Below are positions 1 through 6,705 of a stretch of DNA of 11,453 nt, piece after piece. The notes under the pieces were generated by a model, which was not told the origin of the DNA, did not search any database, and saw nothing but the letters and a program-made list of their open reading frames with translations. The translations under genes were made by a program, and so were the position numbers. The DNA is from an uncultured Oscillospiraceae bacterium (GTDB taxonomy: Bacteria; Bacillota; Clostridia; Oscillospirales; Oscillospiraceae), in the NCBI GenBank assembly GCA_900763675.1, contig CAAFLE010000003.1, positions 1 to 11,453 on the forward strand, written 5' to 3'. The first letter of the stretch is position 1. Each line of letters opens with the position of its first letter.

Positions 1-254
1 ACGCGGTTTGGCGGGGCAGAAATGCCCTCATACTTCCTCAAAGCCCTTGAGAATACACAAAGTATTCTCTGCGGACTTTTCATTGTCTGGGGGCATTTCT
101 GCTCCCGCGAAACTGCTTCGCATCGGACAGCCTTGGATTTTCGAGGGATTTTTGTTCTTTTGGAGGCAGGCGGGCTGTCGCCCGCCAACGACAAAAGAAC
201 AAAAAGCTCCGAAAAGGCTGGCTGTCCGACGTGTATGCCCTTGTTAATCGACGC
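1..254. repeat. Palindromic TIR element, copy 1 (left end outside window)
   Basis: This stretch matches 4051-4304 with 8 differences in 254 positions (246/254) and in the same orientation. The right terminal repeat (235-254) is present; the left one lies before the window start. Three stems are visible. Positions 11-27 pair with 91-108 (17 bp with one bulged base), enclosing the 8-bp hairpin 49-56/62-69. A long imperfect hairpin runs from 124 to 228, with perfect blocks 124-132/220-228, 149-162/192-205 and 169-175/180-186 around a TGTC loop. Small ORFs cross it in several frames, but they lack good ribosome binding sites and follow the palindrome, so I do not call them genes. The best guess is a MITE-like non-autonomous element; a structured RNA is the alternative. 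Confidence 0.8.
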
Positions 255-323
255 TTTGTTTTTATGGTATCCGCCCGTTTTGTTCTCATGCCTGCCAAAA
301 AATTTAATTTGTGAGGAAGAATC

Positions 324-1604
324 ATGCAGATTTTGAAAACCGGCTCGCAGGGCGCGGAGGTCGCGCTGCTGCAAACCGCGCTCAACCGGGCGCAGCGCGG
401 CTCTCTCACGCCCGACGGCGTGTTCGGCGGCGCGACGCGCAGCGCTTTGCAGACGTTCCAGCGCACGCACGCGCTGCCCGCAGACGGCGTGTTCGGCGCG
501 TCGAGCGAGACGGCGCTCGCGCCGTGGCTTCGCGGCTATGCCGTACATACCGTCGCGCCCGGCGATACGCTTTTCTCGATCGCCGAGCGGTACGACGCCT
601 CGCTCGGCGCGATCGAAACGGCAAATCCCGCGCTCGACCCGTTCGCGCTGCGCGTCGGGCAGCGGATCACCGTGCCGCTGCCGTTTTCCGTTGTGCCGAC
701 GGACATCCCGTGGTGCAGCGCTCTCATGGACTACGCCGTGGACGGGCTGACGCGCCGGTATCCGCAGCAGCTCCGCGCCGAGACCGTCGGGCGGAGCGTC
801 CTTTCGCGTCCGCTCTGGGCGCTCACCGCGGGGGACGGACTGCGCCGCGTGCTGTACAGCGCCGCGCACCACGCCAACGAGTGGATCACAACGCCGCTGC
901 TGATGAAATATCTGGAAGCGCTGCTGCACGCCGCGAGCGCGGGCGAAACGGTGTTCGGCTACGGTGCGGAGGAGCTTCTCTTCCGCGCCCGGATCACATT
1001 TGTGCCGCTCGTCGATCCGGACGGCGTCGATCTCGTGACCGGCGCTCTGCCCGAGAGCGCGGCGGCGGAGAATGCCGCCGCCATCGGCGCGGCGTTTCCG
1101 TCCATCCCGTTCCCGGACGGATGGAAGGCGAACATTGCCGGCGTGGACCTCAATCTGCAATACCCCGCCGGATGGGACACCGCCCGCGCCATCAAGTTTG
1201 CGCAGGGCTACGACCGCCCTGCCCCGCGGGATTTTGTCGGCGAAGCGCCGCTTGCCGCGCCGGAAGCCACGGCGCTCGCGGCGTTTACCGAGTCGGTCGA
1301 TCCCGCGCTCATTCTCGCCTACCACACGCAGGGCAATGTCATTTACTGGAAATATCTGAATTTTGAGCCGGAGGGCAGCCGCGCTCTCGCCGAGCGGTTC
1401 GCCGCCGTGAGCGGCTATGCTTACGAGGATACGCCCTACGCTTCGGGCTTTGCCGGGTACAAGGACTGGTTCATCCAGAATTATGACCGCCCGGGTTACA
1501 CCATCGAGTGCGGGCTGGGCGAAAATCCGCTCCCGCTCTCGCAGTTTGAGAGCATCTACGCCGCAAATCTCGGCATTCTCACCCTCGCCGCGCTGGGCGT
1601 ATAG
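324..1604 (+). CDS. PG-binding/LysM/M14 zinc peptidase, probable gamma-D-glutamyl-diamino acid endopeptidase
   Basis: 426 residues in three modules. Residues 1-65 form a PG_binding_1-like domain with two GVFG-centred repeats. Residues 73-117 form a LysM domain (HTVAPGDTLFSIAERY...VGQRITVP). Residues from about 126 to the end form an M14 carboxypeptidase domain. Zinc ligands are H183 and E186 (HxxE in HHANEW) and H334 (AYHTQG); the catalytic Glu is E395 (YTIECG). GVDLNLQYPAGW occupies the usual GVDLNRNFP position. This architecture matches bacterial endopeptidases that cut the gamma-D-Glu to diaminopimelate bond of peptidoglycan stem peptides. I see no signal peptide, so the enzyme may work on cytoplasmic muropeptides or in sporulation, as related Bacillus enzymes do (family knowledge). 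The start is supported by GAGGAAG at 313-319. The gene follows the element copy closely; no convincing promoter with normal spacing is seen. Confidence 0.88.
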   Translation: MQILKTGSQGAEVALLQTALNRAQRGSLTPDGVFGGATRSALQTFQRTHALPADGVFGASSETALAPWLRGYAVHTVAPGDTLFSIAERYDASLGAIETANPALDPFALRVGQRITVPLPFSVVPTDIPWCSALMDYAVDGLTRRYPQQLRAETVGRSVLSRPLWALTAGDGLRRVLYSAAHHANEWITTPLLMKYLEALLHAASAGETVFGYGAEELLFRARITFVPLVDPDGVDLVTGALPESAAAENAAAIGAAFPSIPFPDGWKANIAGVDLNLQYPAGWDTARAIKFAQGYDRPAPRDFVGEAPLAAPEATALAAFTESVDPALILAYHTQGNVIYWKYLNFEPEGSRALAERFAAVSGYAYEDTPYASGFAGYKDWFIQNYDRPGYTIECGLGENPLPLSQFESIYAANLGILTLAALGV

Positions 1605-1612
1605 ACGCGAAA

Positions 1613-1649
1613 ATCCCGCCGCGCCGGATGGTCTCCGGTGCGGCGGGAT
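1613..1649 (-). terminator. Intrinsic terminator of the UPF0210 operon
   Basis: A 16-bp stem (1613-1628 with 1634-1649, one G-U pair) has a 5-base loop. Read on the minus strand it is followed by TTTT, so it terminates the leftward operon that stops at 1664. On the plus side there is no T tract, though the hairpin could still slow convergent transcription from the M14 gene, which ends nine bases before it. Confidence 0.85.
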
Positions 1650-1663
1650 CTACCATGTCAAAT

Positions 1664-3028
1664 TCAGTTTCGCAGCGAGTGGAGCGGCGCGGGGATGCGT
1701 CCGCCGCGGGCGATGAACTCCGCGCTCGACGCGGCGTGGACCGGCATGACCGGCGCTTCGCCGAACAGCCCGCCGATCTCCACCGTGTCGCCCACGGTCT
1801 TGCCCGGCGCGGGGATGAGCCGGACGGCGGTCGTTTTGTTGTTGATCATGCCGATGGCGGCTTCGTCCGCCAGAATGGCGGAGAGCGTTTCGGCGCTCGT
1901 GTCGCCCGGCACGGCGATCATATCCAGCCCCACAGAGCAGACGCACGTCATTGCTTCGAGCTTGTCAAGCGTGAGCGTCCCCTCGCGGGCGGCAGCGATC
2001 ATACCCTCGTCCTCCGAGACCGGAATGAACGCGCCGGAAAGTCCGCCGACGTGTCCGGACGCCATGACGCCGCCTTTTTTCACCGCGTCGTTCAGCAGTG
2101 CGAGCGCCGCGGTCGTGCCGTGCGTGCCGCAGACCTCCAGTCCCATCGTCTCCAGGATCCGCGCCACGCTGTCGCCCACCGCCGGCGTCGGCGCGAGCGA
2201 AAGATCGACGATGCCGAACGGCACGCCAAGCCGCCGGGATGCCTCGCGGGCGACGAGCTGCCCCATGCGCGTGACCTTGAACGCCGTGCGCTTGATGGTT
2301 TCCGCCACGACGTCAAAGCTCGCGCCCCGGCACTCCTGCAGCGCCTGGTACACGACGCCGGGACCCGATACGCCGACGTTCACGGCGCTCTCCGCCTCGC
2401 CGACGCCGTGGAACGCGCCCGCCATGAACGGGTTATCCTCCACCGCGTTGCAGAACACCACGAGCTTTGAGCAGGCGAGACCGTCCGTATCGGCGGTGAG
2501 CGCCGCGCACCTTTTGATGACGCGCCCCATCTCCGCCACGGCGTCCATATTGATCCCGGCGCGGGTCGAGCCGACGTTCACGCTCGCGCAGACCCGCTCG
2601 GTGCGGGCAAGCGCCTCGGGGATGGACGCAATGAGACTGCGGTCGCCGCTTGTGAAGCCCTTCTGGACAAGCGCGGAAAAGCCGCCGATGAAATTCACGC
2701 CGACTTCCCGGGCGGCGCGGTCCATCGCCTCGGCGATGGGGACAAGGTCGTTCCCGCAGCTGCCAGCAATAAGAGCCACGGGCGTAACGGATACGCGCTT
2801 GTTGACGATGGGGATACCGAACTCCCGTTCGATCGCCTCGCCGGTCGGAACGAGGTTTTTCGCCTCGCGGCAGATCTTTTCATAGACTCTGTCCGCCGTG
2901 GCGTTCACGTCGCCGCCGGCGCAGTCCAGAAGACTCAGCCCCAGCGTGATCGTGCGCACGTCGAGATGCTCCTGCTCGATCATCCGGATGGTCTGGACGA
3001 TCTCCTCGGTGTTGATCAGATAGCTCAT
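1664..3028 (-). CDS. UPF0210 (DUF711, 'PFL family') protein
   Basis: 454 residues, full length for the UPF0210/DUF711 family (about 450 residues). Recognisable family segments are the N-terminus (INTEEIVQTIRMI, then DVRTITLGLSLLDC), VNKRVSVTPVALIAG, NVGSTRAGINMDAV and NVGVSGPGVV. The family is often labelled PFL-like; its biochemical function is not established as far as I know. It starts 12 bp after the stop of the ACT gene 3310-3041, with AAAGGGG upstream, and this UPF0237-UPF0210 pair is a widespread conserved operon. The pairing suggests that the ACT protein senses a small ligand and acts on, or with, this protein (inference). The operon is transcribed from the divergent promoter near 3346-3373 and ends at the 1613-1649 hairpin. 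No truncation is seen. Confidence 0.9.
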   Translation of the reverse strand: MSYLINTEEIVQTIRMIEQEHLDVRTITLGLSLLDCAGGDVNATADRVYEKICREAKNLVPTGEAIEREFGIPIVNKRVSVTPVALIAGSCGNDLVPIAEAMDRAAREVGVNFIGGFSALVQKGFTSGDRSLIASIPEALARTERVCASVNVGSTRAGINMDAVAEMGRVIKRCAALTADTDGLACSKLVVFCNAVEDNPFMAGAFHGVGEAESAVNVGVSGPGVVYQALQECRGASFDVVAETIKRTAFKVTRMGQLVAREASRRLGVPFGIVDLSLAPTPAVGDSVARILETMGLEVCGTHGTTAALALLNDAVKKGGVMASGHVGGLSGAFIPVSEDEGMIAAAREGTLTLDKLEAMTCVCSVGLDMIAVPGDTSAETLSAILADEAAIGMINNKTTAVRLIPAPGKTVGDTVEIGGLFGEAPVMPVHAASSAEFIARGGRIPAPLHSLRN

Positions 3029-3040
3029 GCCGCGCCCCTT

Positions 3041-3310
3041 TCAGATCCGGTGCATGGCGTCGAAAATATCCTGCCGCTGCACGTGGACTGCCAGCCCCCG
3101 CGCCTCGCCAACGGCGTGCAGATGCTGCACGAGCTGGTCAAACGGCATTTCGCACTCGGCAAGATCGACGAGCATGATCATCGTAAAATATCCCTGCATC
3201 AGCGTCTGGCTGATGTCGAGAATGTTGATGTTCTGCTCGGCGAGCGCGGCGGTGATGTACGCGGTGATGCCCTTGGCGTCGCGGGCAAAGGCGGATAGGA
3301 TGGCTTTCAT
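3041..3310 (-). CDS. UPF0237 ACT-domain protein
   Basis: 89 residues that form essentially one ACT domain: MKAILSAFARDAKGITAYITAALAEQNINILDISQT is the first strand-helix-strand unit, then GYFTMIMLVDL. It matches the UPF0237 (GcvR-like) family in length and order. ACT domains bind amino acids or other small ligands, usually as dimers, and there is no DNA-binding domain here. It is the first gene of a two-gene operon with the UPF0210 gene. The start is supported by AAGGGGAA upstream on the minus strand and by a TTGAAA-16-TATAAT promoter. The ligand cannot be told from sequence. Confidence 0.9.
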   Translation of the reverse strand: MKAILSAFARDAKGITAYITAALAEQNINILDISQTLMQGYFTMIMLVDLAECEMPFDQLVQHLHAVGEARGLAVHVQRQDIFDAMHRI

Positions 3311-3345
3311 GGCGTTCCCCTTCTTTAGCTGAATGAATAAGGAAT

Positions 3346-3373
3346 ATTATACACGGATTTCTCTGCATTTCAA
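3346..3373 (-). promoter_or_regulatory. Promoter of the UPF0237-UPF0210 operon
   Basis: On the minus strand there is TTGAAA (3368-3373), a 16-base spacer and a perfect TATAAT (3346-3351). Transcription would start near 3339, about 29 bases before the ATG at 3310. The region is visibly AT-richer than the surrounding genes. Confidence 0.75.
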
Positions 3374-3413
3374 TTTCTATTTTTCCGATGTCCGCCGCCA
3401 GCGGAAATTCTTC

Positions 3414-3442
3414 TTGCATTTTTCCGCCGCCGATGATATGAT
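3414..3442 (+). promoter_or_regulatory. Promoter of the PheB-type ACT gene
   Basis: TTGCAT (3414-3419), a 17-base spacer and TATGAT (3437-3442) preceded by TGA, giving an extended -10. Transcription would start near 3449 and leave a leader of about 34 bases. It supports the start codon at 3483, because an upstream in-frame ATG at 3333 would lie before the promoter. Confidence 0.72.
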
Positions 3443-3482
3443 GTGCAGACGAAACACAAATGCTTTTCACGGAGGGACAGCC

Positions 3483-3929
3483 ATGGCGAACCGAAATCTG
3501 CCCACGTATTATCTGGTAGAGGCGGAAATGCTGCCGGAGATCTTTCTCAAGGTCATGGAGGCAAAGGAGCTTTTGCAGACCGGCGAATGCGGCACGGTCG
3601 GCGACGCGGTCAACCGCGTCGGTATCAGCCGCAGTGCATTTTATAAGTACAAGGACTCGATCACGGCGTTTCAGGACCTGCGCCACGGTCACATTCTGAC
3701 GTTTCAGGTCATGCTGCGCGACCAGACGGGGCTTCTCTCGGCGGTGCTGAGCGTGTTTGCCCAGTGCGGGGCGAACATCCTCACGATCAACCAGAGCATC
3801 CCGGTGAGCGGCTGCGCCACGATCACCATCAGCGCCGAAACCGCGGGGATGAGCGAGAGCATGGAAACGCTGATGAGCCGCCTTGTCGCCGCCGACGGCG
3901 TCATCCGCGCCGAAATTCTCGCGGGCTAA
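3483..3929 (+). CDS. pheB: UPF0735 / PheB-type ACT-domain regulator
   Basis: 148 residues, matching the UPF0735 (PheB) family of about 145-150. The N-terminus (YYLVEAEMLPEIFLKVMEAKELL) leads into a helix-turn-helix-like segment (TVGDAVNRVGISRSAFYKYKDSI, about residues 38-60). An ACT domain follows from about residue 70 (ILTFQVMLRDQTGLLSAVLSVFAQCGANILTINQSIP). In other Firmicutes this family sits beside phenylalanine or threonine/homoserine genes and is taken to be an amino-acid-responsive regulator; direct function is poorly established. The frame is open back to 3333, but the promoter and GGAGGG at 3471-3476 choose ATG 3483. Across the hairpin/element region lies an aspartokinase gene, which may once have been adjacent. 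The gene symbol is by family resemblance only. Confidence 0.87.
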   Translation: MANRNLPTYYLVEAEMLPEIFLKVMEAKELLQTGECGTVGDAVNRVGISRSAFYKYKDSITAFQDLRHGHILTFQVMLRDQTGLLSAVLSVFAQCGANILTINQSIPVSGCATITISAETAGMSESMETLMSRLVAADGVIRAEILAG

Positions 3930-3934
3930 CGCCG

Positions 3935-4017
3935 TCAAACGAGACCCACTACGTTGGGCTCTCGTTTGAATGGGCTGCGGCTCGCCGCAGCGCACTCGCT
4001 GTGCGCCAGCGGCGCAC
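3935..4017. repeat. Cluster of short perfect hairpins
   Basis: Just after the PheB-type gene are four inverted repeats in 83 bases. They are 3935-3943/3961-3969 (9 bp, with 3945-3948/3955-3958 inside), 3974-3980/3985-3991 (7 bp, CTCG loop), 3990-3995/4001-4006 (6 bp) and 4001-4007/4011-4017 (7 bp, 3-base loop). The last two share an arm and exclude each other. None has a T tract, so this is not a standard terminator. It may be a REP-like repeat cluster or part of a longer mobile element that includes the TIR element starting at 4031. Confidence 0.6.
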
Positions 4018-4030
4018 AACTCGCACGTTT

Positions 4031-4304
4031 GCGTCGATTGACAAGGGCAGACGCGGTTTGGCGGGGCAGAAATGCCCTCATACTTCTTCAAAGCCCTTGA
4101 GAATACACAAAGTATTCTCTGCGGACTTTTCATTGTCTGGGAGCATTTCTGCTCCCGCAAAACTGCTTTGCATCGGACAGCCTTGGATTTTCGAGGGATT
4201 TTTGTTCTTTTGGAGGCAGGCGGGCTGTCGCCCGCCAACGACAAAAGGGCAAAAAGCTCTGAAAAGGCTGGCTGTCCGACGTGTCTGCCCTTGTTAATCG
4301 ACGC
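4031..4304. mobile_element. MITE-like TIR element, complete copy
   Basis: A 274-bp unit bounded by inverted repeats of 20 bp: the left gcgtcgattgacaagggcag (4031-4050) matches the complement of 4285-4304 at 19 of 20 positions. The inside is the two-lobed palindrome described for copy 1, with the long hairpin at 4174-4278. Several differences between the copies fall in stems: copy 2 loses one pair in the first lobe (4142) and two in the second (4248-4249). It has no transposase and no convincing ORF. The target-site duplication is unclear: the flanks are GTTT on the left and TTAC on the right. It would be mobilised in trans, if it is mobile. Confidence 0.7.
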
Positions 4305-4320
4305 TTACGAGCCGAGAAGT

Positions 4321-4385
4321 ATTTTCTCCGACGTACATGTCGCCGGAGAAAATGATCCCATTTTATTTGCTCCTGCGGGAGCAAA
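4321..4385 (+). other. Two hairpins in the leader before the terminator
   Basis: 4321-4330 pairs with 4344-4353 (10 bp perfect, 13-base loop), and 4366-4373 pairs with 4378-4385 (8 bp perfect, 4-base loop). Both lie between the element and the terminator at 4403. I do not recognise a lysine riboswitch or T-box here, although the next gene is an aspartokinase. Confidence 0.5.
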
Positions 4386-4402
4386 CTCTGTGAGACTTTT
4401 TA

Positions 4403-4428
4403 GGACAGGCGGTTGCCTGTCCTTTTTT
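4403..4428 (+). terminator. Intrinsic terminator before the aspartokinase
   Basis: A perfect 8-bp stem GGACAGGC/GCCTGTCC with a GGTT loop is followed by six T residues (4423-4428). It would end transcripts coming from the PheB-type gene through the element. Because it lies 79 bases before the aspartokinase start, it could instead be an attenuator. Confidence 0.88.
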
Positions 4429-4430
4429 CT

Positions 4431-4462
4431 TTGTGCCAGCATCCGCAGCCGGTGAATACAAT
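4431..4462 (+). promoter_or_regulatory. Weak candidate promoter of the aspartokinase
   Basis: TACAAT at 4457-4462 lies downstream of the terminator and 45 bases before the start codon. The only -35-like hexamer, TTGTGC at 4431-4436, is 20 bases away, which is too far for a good promoter. I report it because the terminator implies that some promoter should be here. Confidence 0.3.
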
Positions 4463-4506
4463 GGAGTGTCAAAGCATCCATTCGCCATTCCGGAGGTTTT
4501 ATTGAT

Positions 4507-5487
4507 ATGCTGATCGTGGAAAAATTCGGTGGAAGCTCGCTTGCCGGGGTCGAGCGCGTCCGCTGTGCGGCGCGGATCATCGCCGATACGGTGCGTGCCG
4601 GTCACTCGGTCGCGGCGGTGCTGTCGGCGCAGGGGAAAACGACCGACACGCTGCTGTCCACCGCCGCGCACTACAATCCCAACCCCTCCCGGCGGGAGCT
4701 GGATATGCTGCTTGCCACCGGCGAGCAGGCAAGCGTTGCGCTCATGGCGATGACGCTTGAGGAAATGGGTCTCCCCGCCGTGTCGCTCACGGGCTGGCAG
4801 GCGGGCGTAGACACAGACGAAACGCACGGCAGCGCCCACATCCGGCGTCTTTCGATGCAGCGCGTCCGGCGGGAGCTGGACGACGGGAAGATTGTCCTGA
4901 TCGCGGGCTTTCAGGGCGTCAGCCCCGGCAACGACATCACAACGCTCGGTCGCGGCGGCTCGGACACGACCGCCGTCGCCGCCGCCGCGGCGCTCCGCGC
5001 CGGTGAGTGCCGTATTTACACCGATGTGGACGGCGTGTTCACCGCCGACCCGCGGCTCGTCCCGGAGGCGCGGCGGCTCGAAGCCGTGGACAGCGAGGAA
5101 ATGCTCCGGCTCGCCGCGCTCGGCTCGCAGGTGCTGCACGAGCGCAGCGCGGCGCTCGCGTTCCGCTTCGGCGTGCCGCTCACGGTGCTTTCGAGCTTCA
5201 CCTCCGCGCCCGGCACGACCATCCGTCCTCTGCCGCTGCCGGAAAACGAGGGGCGGCTCACCGCCGTGACGCGCTCCGGCGCTCTCGTGTCGCTCGTCGG
5301 CACGCACCTGCACACGTTCGACGCGCTGCCGGAACGGGCGGTCGAGGCGCTGCGCGGCGCGGGGCTTTCCGTCTCCGCCGTGCTGCTCACCGACGGCAGA
5401 CTCTCCGTCCACACGGAGGAAGAGCAGAGTCTCGAAACGCTCCGCTGTCTGCACGCCGCCTTTCTGGAACGCCAGAACAATTCATAA
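4507..5487 (+). CDS. Short aspartokinase with a single ACT-like tail
   Basis: 326 residues. It phosphorylates L-aspartate, the first step toward lysine, methionine and threonine. Motifs are KFGGSS (6-11), LLATGEQAS (68-76), TTLGRGGSDTTA (145-156), YTDVDGVFTADPR (171-183) and GSQVLHERSA (206-215), so the kinase core (about 1-245) looks complete. Usual monofunctional aspartokinases have about 400-450 residues with two ACT domains. Here only about 75 residues follow (252-326), and their end (LSVHTEEEQSLETLRCLHAAFLE) resembles the last part of the usual C-terminal ACT. One ACT unit therefore appears to be missing, which would alter or abolish feedback inhibition (inference). The start is set by GGAGG at 4492-4496. 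No frameshift is seen. A different amino-acid kinase role is possible but less likely. Confidence 0.85.
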   Translation: MLIVEKFGGSSLAGVERVRCAARIIADTVRAGHSVAAVLSAQGKTTDTLLSTAAHYNPNPSRRELDMLLATGEQASVALMAMTLEEMGLPAVSLTGWQAGVDTDETHGSAHIRRLSMQRVRRELDDGKIVLIAGFQGVSPGNDITTLGRGGSDTTAVAAAAALRAGECRIYTDVDGVFTADPRLVPEARRLEAVDSEEMLRLAALGSQVLHERSAALAFRFGVPLTVLSSFTSAPGTTIRPLPLPENEGRLTAVTRSGALVSLVGTHLHTFDALPERAVEALRGAGLSVSAVLLTDGRLSVHTEEEQSLETLRCLHAAFLERQNNS

Positions 5488-5490
5488 TTC

Positions 5491-5506
5491 CCGATAATAC
5501 CATCGG
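5491..5506. promoter_or_regulatory. Candidate LysR-type operator 1
   Basis: Inverted repeat CCGAT-N6-ATCGG begins four bases after the aspartokinase stop and ends five bases before the -35 box of the desulfurase gene. The same half-sites occur in the reverse order at 7861-7875, upstream of yedE. It is a candidate site for the LysR protein encoded at 6951-7850. Confidence 0.4.
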
Positions 5507-5511
5507 TTTTC

Positions 5512-5540
5512 TTGACGAAACCATGCAAACGTGCTACCCT
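5512..5540 (+). promoter_or_regulatory. Promoter of the desulfurase-DUF3343-lysR unit
   Basis: TTGACG (5512-5517), a 17-base spacer and TACCCT (5535-5540) preceded by TGC, an extended -10 that may compensate for the weak hexamer. Transcription would start near 5547, 28 bases before the ATG at 5575. Confidence 0.55.
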
Positions 5541-5574
5541 CTTGGGGAAGATTTTCTCCGGGAGGGGATTTTTT

Positions 5575-6705
5575 ATGATCTATCTCGACAACGCCGCCAC
5601 GTCGCTTTACCGCCCCGAAAGCGTCGTCCGCGCCGTGAGCGAGGCAATGTGTTCGATGGGCAACGTCGGGCGCGGCGCAAGCGAGAGTGCGCTCGGCGCG
5701 GCGCGGATCGTTTACGCCGCCCGTGAAAAGCTCTGCGCCTTTTTCGGCGGCGCAGACCCGTCGCGTGTGTGCTTCACGCAGAACTCCACCGAGGCGCTCA
5801 ACACCGCGATTTTCGGGCTGCTGCACCCCGGCGACCACGTGATCTCGACCGATCTCGAACACAACAGCGTGCTGCGCCCGCTCTACCGGCTGGAGCAGAC
5901 GGGCGTGGAGGTAACGTTCCTCCGCGCCGACAAGCGCGGCTGCATCGACTATGCCGAACTCCCCCGCGCTCTGCGGAAGAACACCCGCGCCATCGTCTGC
6001 ACGCACGCCTCAAACCTCACCGGCAACGCGCTCGACGTATCGCGCATCGGCGCATTTGCCCGCGAGCATGGGCTTTTGTTTATCCTTGACGCCTCGCAGA
6101 CGGCGGGCAGCTTTGACCTGAACGCGCAGCGCGACGGCGTTTCCGTCCTCTGCTTTACGGGTCATAAGGGCATGATGGGTCCGCAGGGGACCGGCGGGCT
6201 GATCGCCGCGCCGGGTGTGGAGATCGCGCCGCTCAAAACCGGCGGCACGGGCGTGCAGTCCTACCGGCACTTTCAGCCGGAGGAGTACCCGACGCGGCTC
6301 GAAAGCGGCACGCTCAACGGTCATGGCATCGCGGGGCTGTCCGCAGCGGTCGATTTTCTCAACGCCGTCACGCCCGCGGCGATCCACGCGCACGAAACCG
6401 CGCTTATGACCGCCTTTTATAATAAGGTATCCGCCGTGCCGGACGTGACGGTCTACGGCGACTTTACGCAAAACCGCGCCCCCATCGTCGCGCTGAACAT
6501 CGGGACGATGGACTCCGGCGAGGTCGCGGAAATCCTCTCGGACGATTACGGCATCGCCGTCCGCTCCGGGGCGCACTGCGCCCCCCGGATGCACGAAGCG
6601 CTCGGCACCGTGGCGCAGGGCGCGGTGCGCTTTTCGTTCGGCTGGTTCAATACGATGGAGGAGGTGGAGCGTGCGGCGGACGCCGTGCGCGAGATCGCGC
6701 TATGA
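5575..6705 (+). CDS. EF2568-type cysteine desulfurase family protein (class V aminotransferase fold)
   Basis: 376 residues, a PLP enzyme of the SufS/CsdB-like class V fold. Visible are MIYLDNAATS (1-10), TQNSTEALN (68-76), DLEHNS (93-98), ASNLTGN (145-151), DASQTAG (172-178), the PLP lysine K198 in TGHKG, and RSGAHCAP with the likely active-site C335. Such enzymes remove S from cysteine or Se from selenocysteine as a persulfide or perselenide. This subgroup travels with DUF3343, YedE and YedF and is tied to selenium metabolism by genome context rather than, as far as I know, by biochemistry. The frame is open from 5512, but GGAGGGG at 5561-5567 and alignment of the fold favour ATG 5575. Its stop overlaps the DUF3343 start (ATGA), implying coupled translation. 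Confidence 0.88.
   Translation: MIYLDNAATSLYRPESVVRAVSEAMCSMGNVGRGASESALGAARIVYAAREKLCAFFGGADPSRVCFTQNSTEALNTAIFGLLHPGDHVISTDLEHNSVLRPLYRLEQTGVEVTFLRADKRGCIDYAELPRALRKNTRAIVCTHASNLTGNALDVSRIGAFAREHGLLFILDASQTAGSFDLNAQRDGVSVLCFTGHKGMMGPQGTGGLIAAPGVEIAPLKTGGTGVQSYRHFQPEEYPTRLESGTLNGHGIAGLSAAVDFLNAVTPAAIHAHETALMTAFYNKVSAVPDVTVYGDFTQNRAPIVALNIGTMDSGEVAEILSDDYGIAVRSGAHCAPRMHEALGTVAQGAVRFSFGWFNTMEEVERAADAVREIAL

Noticed and set aside
280..308. TTGTTC-17-TTTAAT as a promoter for the M14 gene
   Set aside because: Transcription would start at about 315, inside the ribosome binding site, leaving no usable leader.
22..336. Small ORFs inside the palindromic element (also 4072-4455)
   Set aside because: They are conserved between the copies only because the DNA is. 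They run out of the element into unrelated flanks and lack ribosome sites.
1638..2885. A 415-residue plus-strand frame opposite the UPF0210 gene
   Set aside because: It is a Ser/Ala/Pro/Arg-rich shadow of a full-length conserved minus-strand gene.
3333..3482. N-terminal extension of the PheB-type protein from ATG 3333
   Set aside because: The promoter at 3414-3442 and the ribosome site at 3471 lie inside it, and family length fits a start at 3483.
3138..4244. A 368-residue minus-strand frame across the PheB-type gene and the element
   Set aside because: It overlaps the promoter region, a recognised gene and palindromic DNA, and its translation changes character along the way. No family is recognisable.
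4305..4506. Lysine riboswitch or T-box upstream of the aspartokinase
   Set aside because: Hairpins and a terminator are present, but I see no lysine-riboswitch core or T-box consensus, and the space before the terminator is too short for the usual lysine aptamer.
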